From Lentilactobacillus farraginis DSM 18382 = JCM 14108 (GTDB lineage: Bacteria; Bacillota; Bacilli; Lactobacillales; Lactobacillaceae), in NCBI RefSeq assembly GCF_000583655.1, contig NZ_BAKI01000007.1, positions 1-64,000 of the forward strand: 64,000 bases of DNA, in the 5' to 3' direction. Position 1 is the stretch's first letter. Every line of letters starts with the position of its first letter. Under the pieces are notes generated by a model that did not search any database, was not told the origin of the DNA, and was given only the letters and a program-made list of their open reading frames with translations. Made by a program: the position numbers and the translations under genes. Shown here piece after piece: positions 7,725-16,710 of the stretch.

Positions 7725-8858
7725 ATGACTGAGGAAAAACAATTTGATATTGACACATTATTGGCTCAAGCCGGTAATCGAGATAACCATGACCAAAATA
7801 ACGCTATTTCAACCCCGATTTATTTGGCATCCAACTTCCGTCATCGGGATTTGGAAGATGTCGAAAATTTCGATCCCAAAAAACAATATTCCTATTCCCG
7901 TCTCGCAACGCCAACCAGACACGTCTTGGAAGAGACCCTGGCCAAACTGGAAAATGGTACGGCGGCATTTGCAACCAGCTCAGGAATGGCGGCCATTCAA
8001 TTAGTTTTTTCACTATTTAGTTCAGGAGACGAAATTGTTACTTCCGATGACCTTTATGGCGGCTCTTTTCGTTATTTTGACTACCTGGCCGAACATTACG
8101 GCGTCAAGTTCAGTAAATGGAACGGTCGAGACTATAACAAATTAGCAGCTTTGATTACCCCAAAGACAAAAGCAGTCTGGCTTGAAACACCATCCAACCC
8201 AACTATGAAAATCATCGATATTAACAGGGTCGCCACCATCGCCCACCATGCCAATGCGAATATTCTGGTTTGTGTGGACAACACCTTTTTAACGCCGGTT
8301 TATCAGCAGCCGATTCTTAGTGGCGCCGACATTGTCGTTCACAGTGCCACCAAATATCTATCAGGCCACAATGATATGCTGGCTGGTGCGGTCATTGCCA
8401 AATCAGCAGAAATCGGTGAAACCCTCGCTTTTAATTTCAATACGACCGGCGCAACCCTGGATCCTTTTGATTCATGGCTGTTACTGCGAAGCTTGAAGAC
8501 CCTTTCTGTCAGAATGACCCGGCATACGGCCAACGCCAAATATGTTGCAGCCAGTTTGGCAAAATTACCTCAGGTTCAAAAAGTACTTTACCCCGGTCAG
8601 GGTGGCATGATCAGCTTTTATGTTCAAAATTTGGACCAGGTTGACCAGTTATTCAAACGTCTTAAAATTATTTCATTTGCGGAAAGCCTGGGTGGCGTTG
8701 AATCTCTGCTGACAATTCCGGCTATGCAAACCCATAAAGACATGGCTGAAGCTGCCCGCCTTAAATTGGGGATTACCGATGAACTTCTACGCCTATCTGT
8801 CGGCCTTGAAAACCCCGCAGATTTAGCTGCCGATCTTACACAAGCACTTGGTGATTAA
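7725..8858 (+). CDS. Trans-sulfuration PLP enzyme (cystathionine gamma-lyase/beta-lyase/gamma-synthase family)
   Basis: PLP-dependent enzyme of 377 residues of the Cys/Met metabolism family, acting in interconversion of cysteine, cystathionine and methionine. The family signature with the PLP lysine is SATKYLSGHND (about residues 207-217). Other visible motifs are YSRLATPTR near 63, SSGMAAI near 86, ETPSNPT near 155 and the C-terminal RLSVGLE. The start is the ATG at 7725, 9 bases after GGAGG; the frame extends further up into the leader but without a ribosome site. Which of the three activities it has cannot be read safely. Control by a T-box indicates an amino-acid supply role. Confidence 0.9.
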   Translation: MTEEKQFDIDTLLAQAGNRDNHDQNNAISTPIYLASNFRHRDLEDVENFDPKKQYSYSRLATPTRHVLEETLAKLENGTAAFATSSGMAAIQLVFSLFSSGDEIVTSDDLYGGSFRYFDYLAEHYGVKFSKWNGRDYNKLAALITPKTKAVWLETPSNPTMKIIDINRVATIAHHANANILVCVDNTFLTPVYQQPILSGADIVVHSATKYLSGHNDMLAGAVIAKSAEIGETLAFNFNTTGATLDPFDSWLLLRSLKTLSVRMTRHTANAKYVAASLAKLPQVQKVLYPGQGGMISFYVQNLDQVDQLFKRLKIISFAESLGGVESLLTIPAMQTHKDMAEAARLKLGITDELLRLSVGLENPADLAADLTQALGD

Positions 8859-8867
8859 ATAACTGCC

Positions 8868-8929
8868 AAAGCCAAAAATGACTGTCTTCTTCGCACATAA
8901 GGTGCTGGAAGACAGTCATTTTTGGCTTT
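8868..8929. terminator. Bidirectional terminator between converging genes
   Basis: A very strong stem: AAAGCCAAAAATGACTGTCTTC pairs perfectly with its complement across an 18-base loop, with A and T runs on both sides. It serves the lyase gene on the plus strand and the DUF975 gene on the minus strand. Confidence 0.92.
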
Positions 8930-9721
8930 ATTTTGAATCGTGCGGCGAGGAATCATCCGACTTTTCTGATTTATTTGGGTCAGAAAAAATGGTGGCAAAT
9001 GCTTCGCCTGATCATCATGAATCTTAACGTAGAAATTGGCGATCGCCAGATTGTAGTAAGGAATCACCCATAAGTCCAACAAATTAAGGGTCAAACTGGA
9101 AAGAAGAAACCAGCCAATATAACTTAATCCCAGAACAAACAAATCGACTTTATGACCGTTCATCAATTGCCGGCTTCGGTCAATTGCTTCAAAGTAGCCG
9201 ATCTTTTCGCCTTTATCGAGCGCATCACGATAAATAAAGATTGCCTGAGAATAGGCATACCCCTTAATAATACCCGGAATAATAAGCAGAAATGACCAAA
9301 GAAAGGTCAAAATGCCAGTGATAATACTGATCATCAGCGTTCCGATAAAGTATTCACCATTATTAAAAATCGTAAATGATTTGGTGACCGGCTGTTCAAA
9401 AGTTGTTTCATTTCGAAGTAAATCAATCCCAACAAATTGAATTCCGGTCATCAACAGGCCACTAATGAGACTGATTAAAAATACGAATCCAAACAAGCCG
9501 ACAGCCAATTTGATATTAACGGTTGAGGCTACAGTGGAATAACTATTCGATCCCAAATAATTATTGAAACTCCAAATAGAATTAAGCCCGACACCACTTG
9601 AATACTGGGCAGCTATCATACCAAATTCGAGTATCAATACAGGCAAAAACAATAAAAGGAAAAACGGAAAATGACTATTCAACATTTCCCGCACCTCAAG
9701 TTTAAGTTGTGGTCTGTCCAC
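8928..9721 (-). pseudogene. DUF975 family membrane protein, frameshifted near the C-terminus
   Basis: Polytopic membrane protein of unknown function with about five or six hydrophobic segments and the conserved patterns FLLIIPGIIKGYAYSQA, IYRDALD and EAIDRSRQLMNGHK. It is a clear paralogue of the gene at 16011. The annotated-looking frame runs straight into the terminator hairpin. A one-base correction (GG for G near 9005-9008) gives a sensible hydrophilic tail ending SSPHDSK and a stop at 8928 just before the hairpin. The start is placed at GTG 9721, 8 bases after GAGGG, which aligns with the paralogue's start. Only the last 35 or so residues are affected, so the protein may be functional if the indel is a sequencing error. 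Confidence 0.8.
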
Positions 9722-9798
9722 TAAGAACGCCCTCATTTCATTTTTAATTTATGATGTTGAGTATATTTACTTGATCAGCAATTGTCAACCCGGTCAAA

Positions 9799-10503
9799 CT
9801 AATGACAAACCGTTTGAACAAGCGTCGCAGCAATCCCGCCGACCAATGGGCCAAACATCGGCACCCATGCATAATTCCATTCAGCACTGCCTTTGTTGGG
9901 AACCGGCAGTAGGGTGTACGCTAATCTTGGCCCCCAGTCCCGGGCAGGATTCAGAGCAAATCCGGTTGTTGTTCCAAGCCCCATGCCAACTACCATAATC
10001 AACAAGCCAACTACCAGCGGTTTTAACCCTTGCGAAAAATCGCCTAAATTTAATAATGCAAACACAAATACAAATGTCGCAACCACTTCAGAAAAGAAAT
10101 TAGCCAACGGTGCCTTAATGGCTGGTCGAGTCGCAAAAATACCGACTGTATTGCCTTCATCAGCTTTGGTTTGCTTGAACTGTGGGCCAAACATCCCGAT
10201 AATAACGGCGGCACCTAAGAAAGCACCACAAAATTGGCCAAATAAATATGGCAAAACCTGATGCCAGGGAAAAAGACCAAATAAAGCGTATGGAATGGTT
10301 ACGGCGGGATTTAAATGCCCCAGTGAGCCGAACGACGCCGCAACATAAACCCCCATTGTAACGGCCATTCCCCATGCCAAACTGATAAACGTCCAATCGG
10401 ATCCGTGGCCGTAAGTCTGTTTCAAGTTTACCCCGGCACCGGTTCCGGCACCCAACACGATTAAGACAAAAGTTCCAAATAATTCTCCAAGAAAGCCATC
10501 CAT
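9799..10503 (-). CDS. glpF: Glycerol uptake facilitator / aquaglyceroporin
   Basis: MIP-family channel of 234 residues with six membrane helices for passive glycerol and water transport. Both half-helix signatures are present: NPAVT (about 67-71) and NPARD (about 187-191). The Asp after the second NPA box marks the glycerol-conducting subgroup rather than pure aquaporins. ATG start at 10503. With dhaT nearby this fits glycerol use as an electron sink, though the two genes are separate units. The broken MFS gene ends 20 bases upstream on the same strand. Confidence 0.93.
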   Translation of the reverse strand: MDGFLGELFGTFVLIVLGAGTGAGVNLKQTYGHGSDWTFISLAWGMAVTMGVYVAASFGSLGHLNPAVTIPYALFGLFPWHQVLPYLFGQFCGAFLGAAVIIGMFGPQFKQTKADEGNTVGIFATRPAIKAPLANFFSEVVATFVFVFALLNLGDFSQGLKPLVVGLLIMVVGMGLGTTTGFALNPARDWGPRLAYTLLPVPNKGSAEWNYAWVPMFGPLVGGIAATLVQTVCH

Positions 10504-10523
10504 GGCTCATCCCCACTTTCAGT

Positions 10524-11680
10524 TTACAAACTTTGCGGGGCAAACTTCCGATTCAGTCGATTCAGCCAAACAACCAAAATAAACGTTACCAACGTATAGC
10601 CGGCGCCCCCTGGCCCAACCGAACTCATGCCAAAATTACTAACCAGCATCCCGCCCGTTGCCGATCCGAGCGCAATCCCAAAATTGGAAAAAATCGAATT
10701 TAAAGAAGATGCCAGCACAATTGACTGCGGGTAAGCTTTTTCCGCCACCTGCAGAAATTGAATTTGAATCGGTGAATTTAACAGCGGCATGCTAATAATC
10801 AACATCATCAAAAGAATTGCACCAAACCAACTATAATGGAACGAAAGCGGCATGACAACCATCAAAATAAACTGGCCGGTATAAACTTTGGGCATTGCAG
10901 ACAACCCTGGTCCTTCCGTTAACTTCCCACTGACCTGATTACCAATAATATTGGCAACGCCGAAAACAAACAGCAATACCGTTAACATCGTTGTTGAAAA
11001 GTGCAGCCGGGTAGTAATAATTGGTCGTAAATAAGTATAAAATACATAAATCGCCGCCAGATTAAACATCGGTAAAAACATCCCGATTTGAATACGATGA
11101 TCCTTTAATAGGGCCAGTTGGCCACGAATGCTGCTACTTTTTTGCTTAAAATCACGCGGTAGCACGCCCAAAATCAAAACCATTGTGATCAGTGAAATCC
11201 CGATAATCGTTAAAAACGAAATCCGCCAGCCAAAATTGGTTGAAATCCAGGTTCCCAATGGCACCCCAAGTACTGAGGCAATGCTGAAACCGGAAAATAC
11301 CCATGACAGCAGCCAGCCTCTTTTTGGCCATTGGCGAAATATAACCGACAAACGAAAGAGCAATGGAAATCGTTACGCCGGAAACCAACGCGGTAATCAT
11401 CCGTGAAATCACCAAAAAAGTAAAGTTTTTTGCGATAAAGCTCAAGATATTGCCAACTGTAAAGATCCCCATCAAAGCCAACAAGCTCCAAAAAGGATGA
11501 TAAACGGTGTGCTAACCGCATACACCATCGCAAAAATCATAACCAGATAGCCACTGCGGCAACAGAGACATTAAACTGGTTTAAAAGGTCATCCCAAATC
11601 CCCACAATCAAGAATTCACTGAACCCCAACGTAAATGCAATCAATACCAATACAAAGCTTTGTACTTTGAACTGCTTCAT
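10524..11680 (-). pseudogene. MFS transporter (DHA1-type), multiply frameshifted
   Basis: Major facilitator permease of roughly 390 residues when reconstructed, starting at ATG 11680 (MKQFKVQSFVLVLIAFTLGF), 9 bases after AAGGAAG. At least three single-base shifts break it: one G missing near 11558, one T missing near 11497 and one extra G near 11308. The joined protein reads continuously as a 12-helix DHA1-type exporter similar to AraJ/PbuE-like members. The substrate is unknown. Upstream lies a short leader ORF with its own promoter and a terminator, and a cre-like site. Clustering of three shifts in one gene makes true decay somewhat more plausible here than elsewhere. Confidence 0.8.
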
Positions 11681-11785
11681 GTATTTTCACTTCCTTTTCC
11701 AATCTTTTTGAGCCCGCAAAATTCGCAGGCTCAGCCATGTCACAGGCTTTACCGGCCAACGTCTAGTAGGAAGTTTAAAAAATAA

Positions 11786-11800
11786 ATGAAAGCGTTTTTA
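11786..11800. promoter_or_regulatory. cre-like site upstream of the MFS gene
   Basis: ATGAAAGCGTTTTTA matches the cre consensus except for one position; 106 bases before the MFS start. Confidence 0.45.
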
Positions 11801-11810
11801 TTTTAATCAC

Positions 11811-11845
11811 AAAAAAACCGGCGATTTTTTAATTTCGCCGGCTTT
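11811..11845 (-). terminator. Terminator between leader ORF and MFS gene
   Basis: On the minus strand CCGGCGA pairs with TCGCCGG around an AT-rich loop and is followed by a run of T. It lies between the 17-residue leader ORF and the MFS gene, so it would end the short transcript unless read through. Confidence 0.85.
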
Positions 11846-11861
11846 TCCTCTGAAACATCAA

Positions 11862-11915
11862 CTATTTTAAATCGTTCTCCACAGCTGATGCTTTCTGAGA
11901 TATTCCACTAGTCAA
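11862..11915 (-). CDS. Putative 17-residue leader peptide
   Basis: TTG-initiated ORF encoding MTSGISQKASAVENDLK, too short for routine gene calling. It is preceded 9 bases upstream by the exceptionally strong ribosome site AAGGAGGTG and by a good promoter (TTGCAA, 17 bases, TATTAT). The start region lies in a hairpin: GATGCTTT before the start pairs with AAAGCATC inside the ORF. An intrinsic terminator follows 17 bases after its stop, and the MFS gene follows that. This layout resembles ribosome-mediated attenuation of efflux genes; alternatively it is an independent small protein gene. Translation itself is inferred. Confidence 0.55.
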   Translation of the reverse strand: MTSGISQKASAVENDLK

Positions 11916-11945
11916 AAAGCATCACCTCCTTTTTTGATTGTCCAA

Positions 11946-11974
11946 ATAATACAATGATTCAAAATAAATTGCAA
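11946..11974 (-). promoter_or_regulatory. Promoter of the leader ORF transcript
   Basis: TTGCAA (11969-11974), exact 17-base spacer, TATTAT (11946-11951) on the minus strand; predicted transcript start near 11940. Confidence 0.75.
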
Positions 11975-11985
11975 GAACTTTGTTC

Positions 11986-12106
11986 AGTGTGCGAAGCAAA
12001 ACGGTTAGCACCCGGCGCATAAGGCGTCAAAGCGAGAAATCCCGAGCTTGGATTTTTCGCTTTGATCCCTTATGCTCCGGGTGTTAACCACTTTGCTCCG
12101 CACACT
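11986..12106. repeat. Palindromic repeat, family 2, at the hisD stop codon
   Basis: A 121-bp palindrome: two 57-base arms (11986-12042, 12050-12106) with about 7-8 differences around the 7-base centre CGAGCTT. The outer end AGTGTGCG overlaps the hisD stop, so that TAG TGTG is shared between gene and repeat. The same element is present in three tandem units after corA (62187-62497). As RNA it would form a very long hairpin at the 3' end of the hisD transcript. Confidence 0.9.
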
Positions 12107-13381
12107 AATCAAACCTACTCTCGATCGCTCTTGCGTGCGCCTCCAAGCCCTCTACTCTAGCCAGCGTTGTGATAGCCTCGGCCTCCTTTTTGAGTGCTGG
12201 GCGCGTATAAGAAACAAACTGGGTTCGCTTTACGAAATCCTGCACGCCTAACGGGGAGAAGAAACGAGCGGTTCCTCCCGTTGGTAGAATGTGATTAGGG
12301 CCGGCAATGTAATCACCAACCGGTTCAGATGCAGAGAAGCCTAGAAAGACTGAGCCGGCATTTTGAATTTGGTTTAAATAAGAAATTGCATCTGGTAATT
12401 GAACTTCCAAATGTTCCGGCGCAACTGCATTCATTAATGTAAAGGCGTCATCGATATCTTTGACAACGGCAATGAAGCTTCATTATCCATTGCCGCCTGG
12501 GCAATCTCTTGCCGTGGCAATAGTTTAACTTGTCGATCCAGTTCGGCATTAACATTGATAGCCAATTCTTTGTCATCCGTTACCAAAATCGGTCGGGCCA
12601 GCTTATCATGTTCAGCTTGTGATAATAAATCTGCGGCTACTTGGCTGGGAACTGCCGGTTTGCTGGCGATAACACCAATTTCAGATGGCCCTGCAATCAT
12701 ATCGATGTCGACCTGACCGAAAACCTGCTTTTTGGCTGTTGCAACATACGCATTACCAGGACCGGTAATCTTATCGACTCGTGGAATTGTTTCTGTTCCA
12801 TAAGCCAAACTGGCAATGGCTTGTGCGCCGCCAACCGTATAGATTTCGTCAACCCCGGCAATTTTAGCAGCTGCCAAAACAGCCTTATTTAGACCATCGG
12901 TTTGGGGTGGTGTCACCATCACTACCCGTTTAACACCGGCAATTTTAGCCGGAATAACATTCATTAAAATTGAAGATGGATAAGCTGCCGTACCACCTGG
13001 GACGTAAACTCCGACTGCTGCCAATGGGGCAATTTTTTCACCCCGAATAACCCCTTTTTGCTTTGCGTCAACAAAGCTATCTTCAACTTCCATTTTGTGA
13101 AATGAGGTAATATTTTTTTTAGCCAATTCCAGTGCATCAATAACCGACTGATCGGTATCATTATACGCCGCTTCAATTTCAGCCTGCGTAACCGCCAAAC
13201 TGTCCAGCTCAACCCGGTCAAATTTCTTTTCGTAATCCTTAACGGCTTGATCACCGTTTTGAATCACGTTTGCGATGATTTCCCGAACCGACTTTTCAAC
13301 TTCCTCACGATTGGCAACCTTACTTGTCCGAATTTCAACCTGTTTCAACATTTGTTCCAAGGGTTCTTCAATAATTTGCAT
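12105..13381 (-). pseudogene. hisD: Histidinol dehydrogenase, frameshifted orphan
   Basis: Zinc- and NAD-dependent enzyme for the last two steps of histidine synthesis. Family motifs are clear: KITGPGNAYVATAKKQVFG, DMIAGPSEIGVIA, LLSQAEHD and, in the second frame, APEHLEV and GPNHILPT. The first frame ends in an aberrant tail at 12434; restoring one T (TTT for TT near 12476-12480) joins it to FIAVVKDIDDAFTLMNAVAP. The rebuilt protein is about 425 residues, normal for HisD. ATG at 13381 chosen because GGAG lies 8 bases upstream. A histidine T-box precedes it, but no other his gene is adjacent; normally hisD sits inside a his operon. The gene ends inside a palindromic repeat. Confidence 0.92.
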
Positions 13382-13720
13382 TCCTGTCACTCCGTTCCCA
13401 ATAAATAATCAGCTGCGGTCAGACTTTTTAACAATAAAAAATCGTCCTCAGATATTGTTATCCAATACCTGAGGACGATTTCTCGCGGTCCCACCTCATT
13501 TTGCCGCCACCTCACGATGAAACGACCTTACACTGTCTGCAACTAGTCGTCCATTAGTAATGAAGAACAGTTACAGCAGCCGTGGTAACGCTCACTAGCG
13601 GGACAACCTACTTGGTTCAATTATCCAGTTCATAGATGTGTTTTCAGCAATACCAACAATCCGTTCTCACCGCCGGGACTCTCTTTATGTTAGTTCATCG
13701 CTTACTTTTCTAATCGTAAC
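13382..13720 (-). promoter_or_regulatory. T-box riboswitch (histidine) upstream of hisD
   Basis: The T-box motif AATGAGGTGGGACCGCGAG is at 13482-13500 and is followed by a terminator stem ATCGTCCTCAG...CTGAGGACGAT (13441-13479) and a T run. A CAC triplet (13638-13640) after TGAAAA, followed by ATC, sits in the specifier position and encodes histidine. The upstream boundary is approximate. Confidence 0.93.
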
Positions 13721-13893
13721 TTCATATTTATTATTAGTTTTTAATTTGTGATTACCATTACAATACCATGATTATTTTGAATGTCAACAGCAAACAGAGT
13801 TTTTTACTAACTTCATACGCTCCAGGGTTGTCGTATTAACGATCATATTTTCAAAGGTCCTGCGAAACCGTCCAGCTTAAACGTTGCCGGCAC

Positions 13894-13980
13894 TTAATAT
13901 TTGGCCAATCGTTTTCTTCCCCACGCATACATCTGATCAAGAATCGGCAGTAACGAGCGGCCATGCAAATCGATAAAAAT
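13894..13980 (-). pseudogene. C-terminal remnant of an HxlR-type regulator
   Basis: An open stretch ending at 13894 reads DLHGRSLLPILDQMYAWGRK before the stop, which resembles the last helix of HxlR-family winged-helix regulators (LTxxGxxLxPILxxMxxWG). Nothing upstream continues the gene; an inverted repeat begins at 13977. It is best read as a leftover end of a deleted or interrupted gene. Confidence 0.45.
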
Positions 13981-14066
13981 AGGCTAACGTCACCACTAAT
14001 CAGTTAGCGGGCAATCGATTTTTATCCTCGATAGCTGTCACCTGAGGTGGTTACGTCAGCCTATTT
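13977..14066. repeat. 90-bp element with 20-bp terminal inverted repeats
   Basis: The arms at 13977-13996 (AAATAGGCTAACGTCACCAC) and 14047-14066 are inverted copies with two mismatches. The element abuts the truncated HxlR-like remnant. It could be a miniature inverted-repeat element or simply a terminator-like hairpin; no second copy was noticed in the window. Confidence 0.55.
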
Positions 14067-14120
14067 CATTTTTAAATTGATCTAAACATTATCATGATCA
14101 GTTATTTTAAATCAGGCTAT

Positions 14121-14773
14121 TTAAATATTCATATAAATTGATAAAAACATTGTCAATGTCCCGGCCATCACGAAGAAGTGCCAAATTAAATGCAGGCTGG
14201 AATTCGGGGGAAACTGTAGATCACTGCGCCAAGCGTAAAGATAACACCGCCACTAACTAGCAGCCAAAATCCGTTGGCACTTAAATTAATATACAGTTGC
14301 TTGCCTAAAAGCAGACAAAGCCACCCCATCACAACGTAAATCGTTGTTTCGGTTTTTTGATATTTGCCGTGAAAAACAACGTGACTGACGATTCCGGAAA
14401 TTGCCAGAAACCAAACTGCGGCCAGTAAAATATTTCCCGCTAAATTATGAATGAAAATCACACAATATGGCGTATATGTCCCGGCAATCAGCAAAAAGAT
14501 GTTACTATGATCCAAAATTTGAAAAACCCGTTTTGCCCTTGTAAAGACAAAACAGTGCAGTAGCGTGGAGGCTAAATACAGCATCAAAACACTGACACAA
14601 TAGACTACCAAACTGGTTGTCGCGGCAGCCGAAAGATGGTCATGGGCAGCCCTGATTAGTAGAAGGACGGTTAAAATTCCGCCAGCCACAAACGAAACGC
14701 CATGTGTCACGGCATTTAAAACCTCATAAACAATTTGTTGCCGTTTCAAATGATGAAGAGATTGATTAGTCAT
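14121..14773 (-). pseudogene. Hemolysin III / PAQR family membrane protein, frameshifted
   Basis: Seven-helix integral membrane protein of the YqfA/TrhA (hemolysin III, PAQR) family, about 217 residues when rebuilt. The N-terminus (EVLNAVTHGVSFVAGG), STLLH and DHSNIFLLIAGTYTPYC are family hallmarks. The frame stops at 14186 after FPRIPACI. Restoring one T (TTG for TG near 14190) continues it as LHLIWHFFVMAGTLTMFLSI, which carries the family's C-terminal WHxF motif, and ends at 14121. Divergent from the DUF1836 gene. Its physiological role in bacteria is poorly defined. Confidence 0.88.
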
Positions 14774-14898
14774 TAAGGCACCTCCTAAGTAATATCATAA
14801 GATAAAACAAAACGATAGTCAACATAACATAGATATTAAATCTATTTGTCTGAATGCTGCCTCCTGTGAGATAATGTGATTATTTAAGTATAAAGAAG

Positions 14899-15372
14899 GT
14901 GAGCATAATTACAGAAAATTCAGTTAACCGATTTGCCCGACTTTCATTCCCCTTATACGCCGAGCTGCCCAGCTTGAATCTTTACATGGACCAAGTCATT
15001 GATGAAGTCAATCAATTTCTGGTACCGTTAACGGGAACTAAAATTACCAAGTCAATGATTAACAGTTATGTTAAGCAGGGATTGGTTGAACGACCGGAAA
15101 AAAAGCGCTACTCCAAGCAACACCTGGCAGAAATTTTGGTGGTCAGCCTAATGAAGCCCATTTTGTCCCTTGATACCATTAAAAAAGCAATTAAAATTGC
15201 GGTAAAAATGGATCCGGTTAATATTGCCTATGATCAATTTATTCGCGCCTTCAACGAAGAACTGGGTAAAACGCAAACCCATCAGTTAAAAGCCGTTGAT
15301 TATCAACATATGGCCATTCGATCGCTGCTCTATAAGCTGCTGGTTGAAGACCTGGTTAATCAAAATCTTTAA
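14899..15372 (+). CDS. DUF1836 domain protein
   Basis: Cytoplasmic protein of about 157 residues. The central part (about residues 35-75: LTGTKITKSMINSYVKQGLV, then KKRYSKQHLAEILV) is a winged-helix-like, MerR-related fold typical of DUF1836; these are usually regarded as regulators of unknown target. The start is uncertain: GTG at 14899 sits inside the AAGAAGG purine run, and no ATG follows for many codons, so a non-standard start a few codons later is possible. Divergently arranged with the hemolysin III gene. Confidence 0.75.
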   Translation: MSIITENSVNRFARLSFPLYAELPSLNLYMDQVIDEVNQFLVPLTGTKITKSMINSYVKQGLVERPEKKRYSKQHLAEILVVSLMKPILSLDTIKKAIKIAVKMDPVNIAYDQFIRAFNEELGKTQTHQLKAVDYQHMAIRSLLYKLLVEDLVNQNL

Positions 15373-15502
15373 CCGGTTTGGGTTTCATCATTGGAAAACA
15401 CCTGTTACACTAATAGAATTGAAAAGAAACTCAGCAGTTGGCCGTTTTTTCAGCCGACTGCAATTAAAGTAGTTTAACATTATTGATAATGGAGGCATTT
15501 TG

Positions 15503-15898
15503 ATGAAAAAAATGGCAACAATTTTTGCCGGAATTGTGCTTGCACTACCCCTATTGGCAGCCGCACCAACTTCAACCGTTTCGGCAGCGAAAGCCAAGAC
15601 TTATTCATTTTCAATTTTAACGGCTGATTTCTATGATAAACTAACACTTTATCATACAACCAACCACAAAGTAACGGTCTATCGCGCGGCAATTGGTGCG
15701 GACAATCCCAGTATCTCATTTACGGCTAAAGGTAAATTAAAACCAAACACCACATATCGGGTAACCCGTTATGTAAAAGCCAAAAGCGATGTAACCAAGA
15801 AGAATCGCGCCTTTCTGTACGTTAAAGGACATGGTTGGGTTCAAAAGGCCAAATTAGTCAAGGGAACATTGACACCGAATAATCAGGCAGCCGATTAG
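15503..15898 (+). CDS. Small secreted protein
   Basis: 131-residue exported protein. A signal peptide is obvious: MKKMATIF, a hydrophobic core, then a likely cleavage after TVSA near residue 29. The mature part is rich in Lys, Thr and Tyr and would be strongly basic, as is common for cell-wall-associated proteins of lactobacilli. No domain recognised. ATG at 15503 has GGAGG 7 bases upstream. Followed by a terminator, so monocistronic. Confidence 0.8.
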   Translation: MKKMATIFAGIVLALPLLAAAPTSTVSAAKAKTYSFSILTADFYDKLTLYHTTNHKVTVYRAAIGADNPSISFTAKGKLKPNTTYRVTRYVKAKSDVTKKNRAFLYVKGHGWVQKAKLVKGTLTPNNQAAD

Positions 15899-15926
15899 AA
15901 ATGCCTTTCAGATCTACTTATCTGAT

Positions 15927-15967
15927 AAGCGGTGTATCCTTGATGCAAGGATACCTGCCGTTTTTTG
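15927..15967 (+). terminator. Rho-independent terminator
   Basis: GCGGTGTATCCTTG pairs with CAAGGATACCTGCCG (one internal loop) followed by six T, after the small secreted protein gene. Confidence 0.8.
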
Positions 15968-16010
15968 TTGCGCTTAAAACAGCTGAATAATCCGAAGGGA
16001 GCGAATAATA

Positions 16011-16676
16011 ATGAACCGTGTCGCGTTAAAAGAAGACGCCAAAAGCATTTTAAACACGCATTTTTCATTTTACTTTTTGTTATTTTTACCGTATTTTATT
16101 CTGGAAATAATTTCGGGATACCTCGTGGGACTAAACGAATCGAGCGATTTAGCACCAACAGACGGGGTCGGCTCATTAATTGCCTGGGCAGCCTATGTTG
16201 TCATGGTCGGTCTATCCTTTGTTTGCCTGGATGCAATGCGGGAAAAGCTGACTTATGAGCAGCCAATGCAGAAATCACTTTTTGTTTTCAACAACGGTGA
16301 CTACTTCATCGGCGCTGTTCTGATCAGCATCCTAAAATATATTTTCATTACTTTATGGACCTTTTTATTGATTGTTCCTGGAATTATTAAAATGATGGCC
16401 TATTCGCAAACCTTTTATATTTATCGTGATGCCATCGACAATGGCGAGCATATTGGCTATACAGAAGCAATTACCCGCAGTCGGCAAATGATGGACGGCC
16501 ATAAGGCAGAATATTTTGTTCTGCAGCTAAGCTTTATCGGCTGGTACCTGCTAATTGTCGTGACACTAGGATTGGCAGCCATTTGGGTTCAGCCATATAT
16601 AAGTCTTAGCCTTGCCAATTACTATAACGAATTGTCACTTCAACAGGCCGGTACAGCCGAAACCAATGCTTCATAA
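16011..16676 (+). CDS. DUF975 family membrane protein
   Basis: 221-residue polytopic membrane protein of unknown function, intact paralogue of the damaged copy at 8928-9721. Shared blocks include NTHFSFYFLLFLP, TYEQPMQKSLFVFNNGDYFI, FLLIVPGIIKMMAYSQTFYI, IYRDAIDNGEHIGYTEAI and SRQMMDGHK. About five membrane segments are predicted. ATG start at 16011 with GGGAG upstream. The two paralogues lie 6 kb apart in opposite orientation. Confidence 0.85.
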   Translation: MNRVALKEDAKSILNTHFSFYFLLFLPYFILEIISGYLVGLNESSDLAPTDGVGSLIAWAAYVVMVGLSFVCLDAMREKLTYEQPMQKSLFVFNNGDYFIGAVLISILKYIFITLWTFLLIVPGIIKMMAYSQTFYIYRDAIDNGEHIGYTEAITRSRQMMDGHKAEYFVLQLSFIGWYLLIVVTLGLAAIWVQPYISLSLANYYNELSLQQAGTAETNAS

Positions 16677-16710
16677 ACAATCATTGATCTGGGTTATTTA
16701 AAATTAAAGA

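Noticed and set aside
11152-11533. Two extra minus-strand ORFs inside the MFS region as separate proteins
   Set aside because: They are pieces of one broken 12-helix transporter in different frames, joined by single-base corrections.
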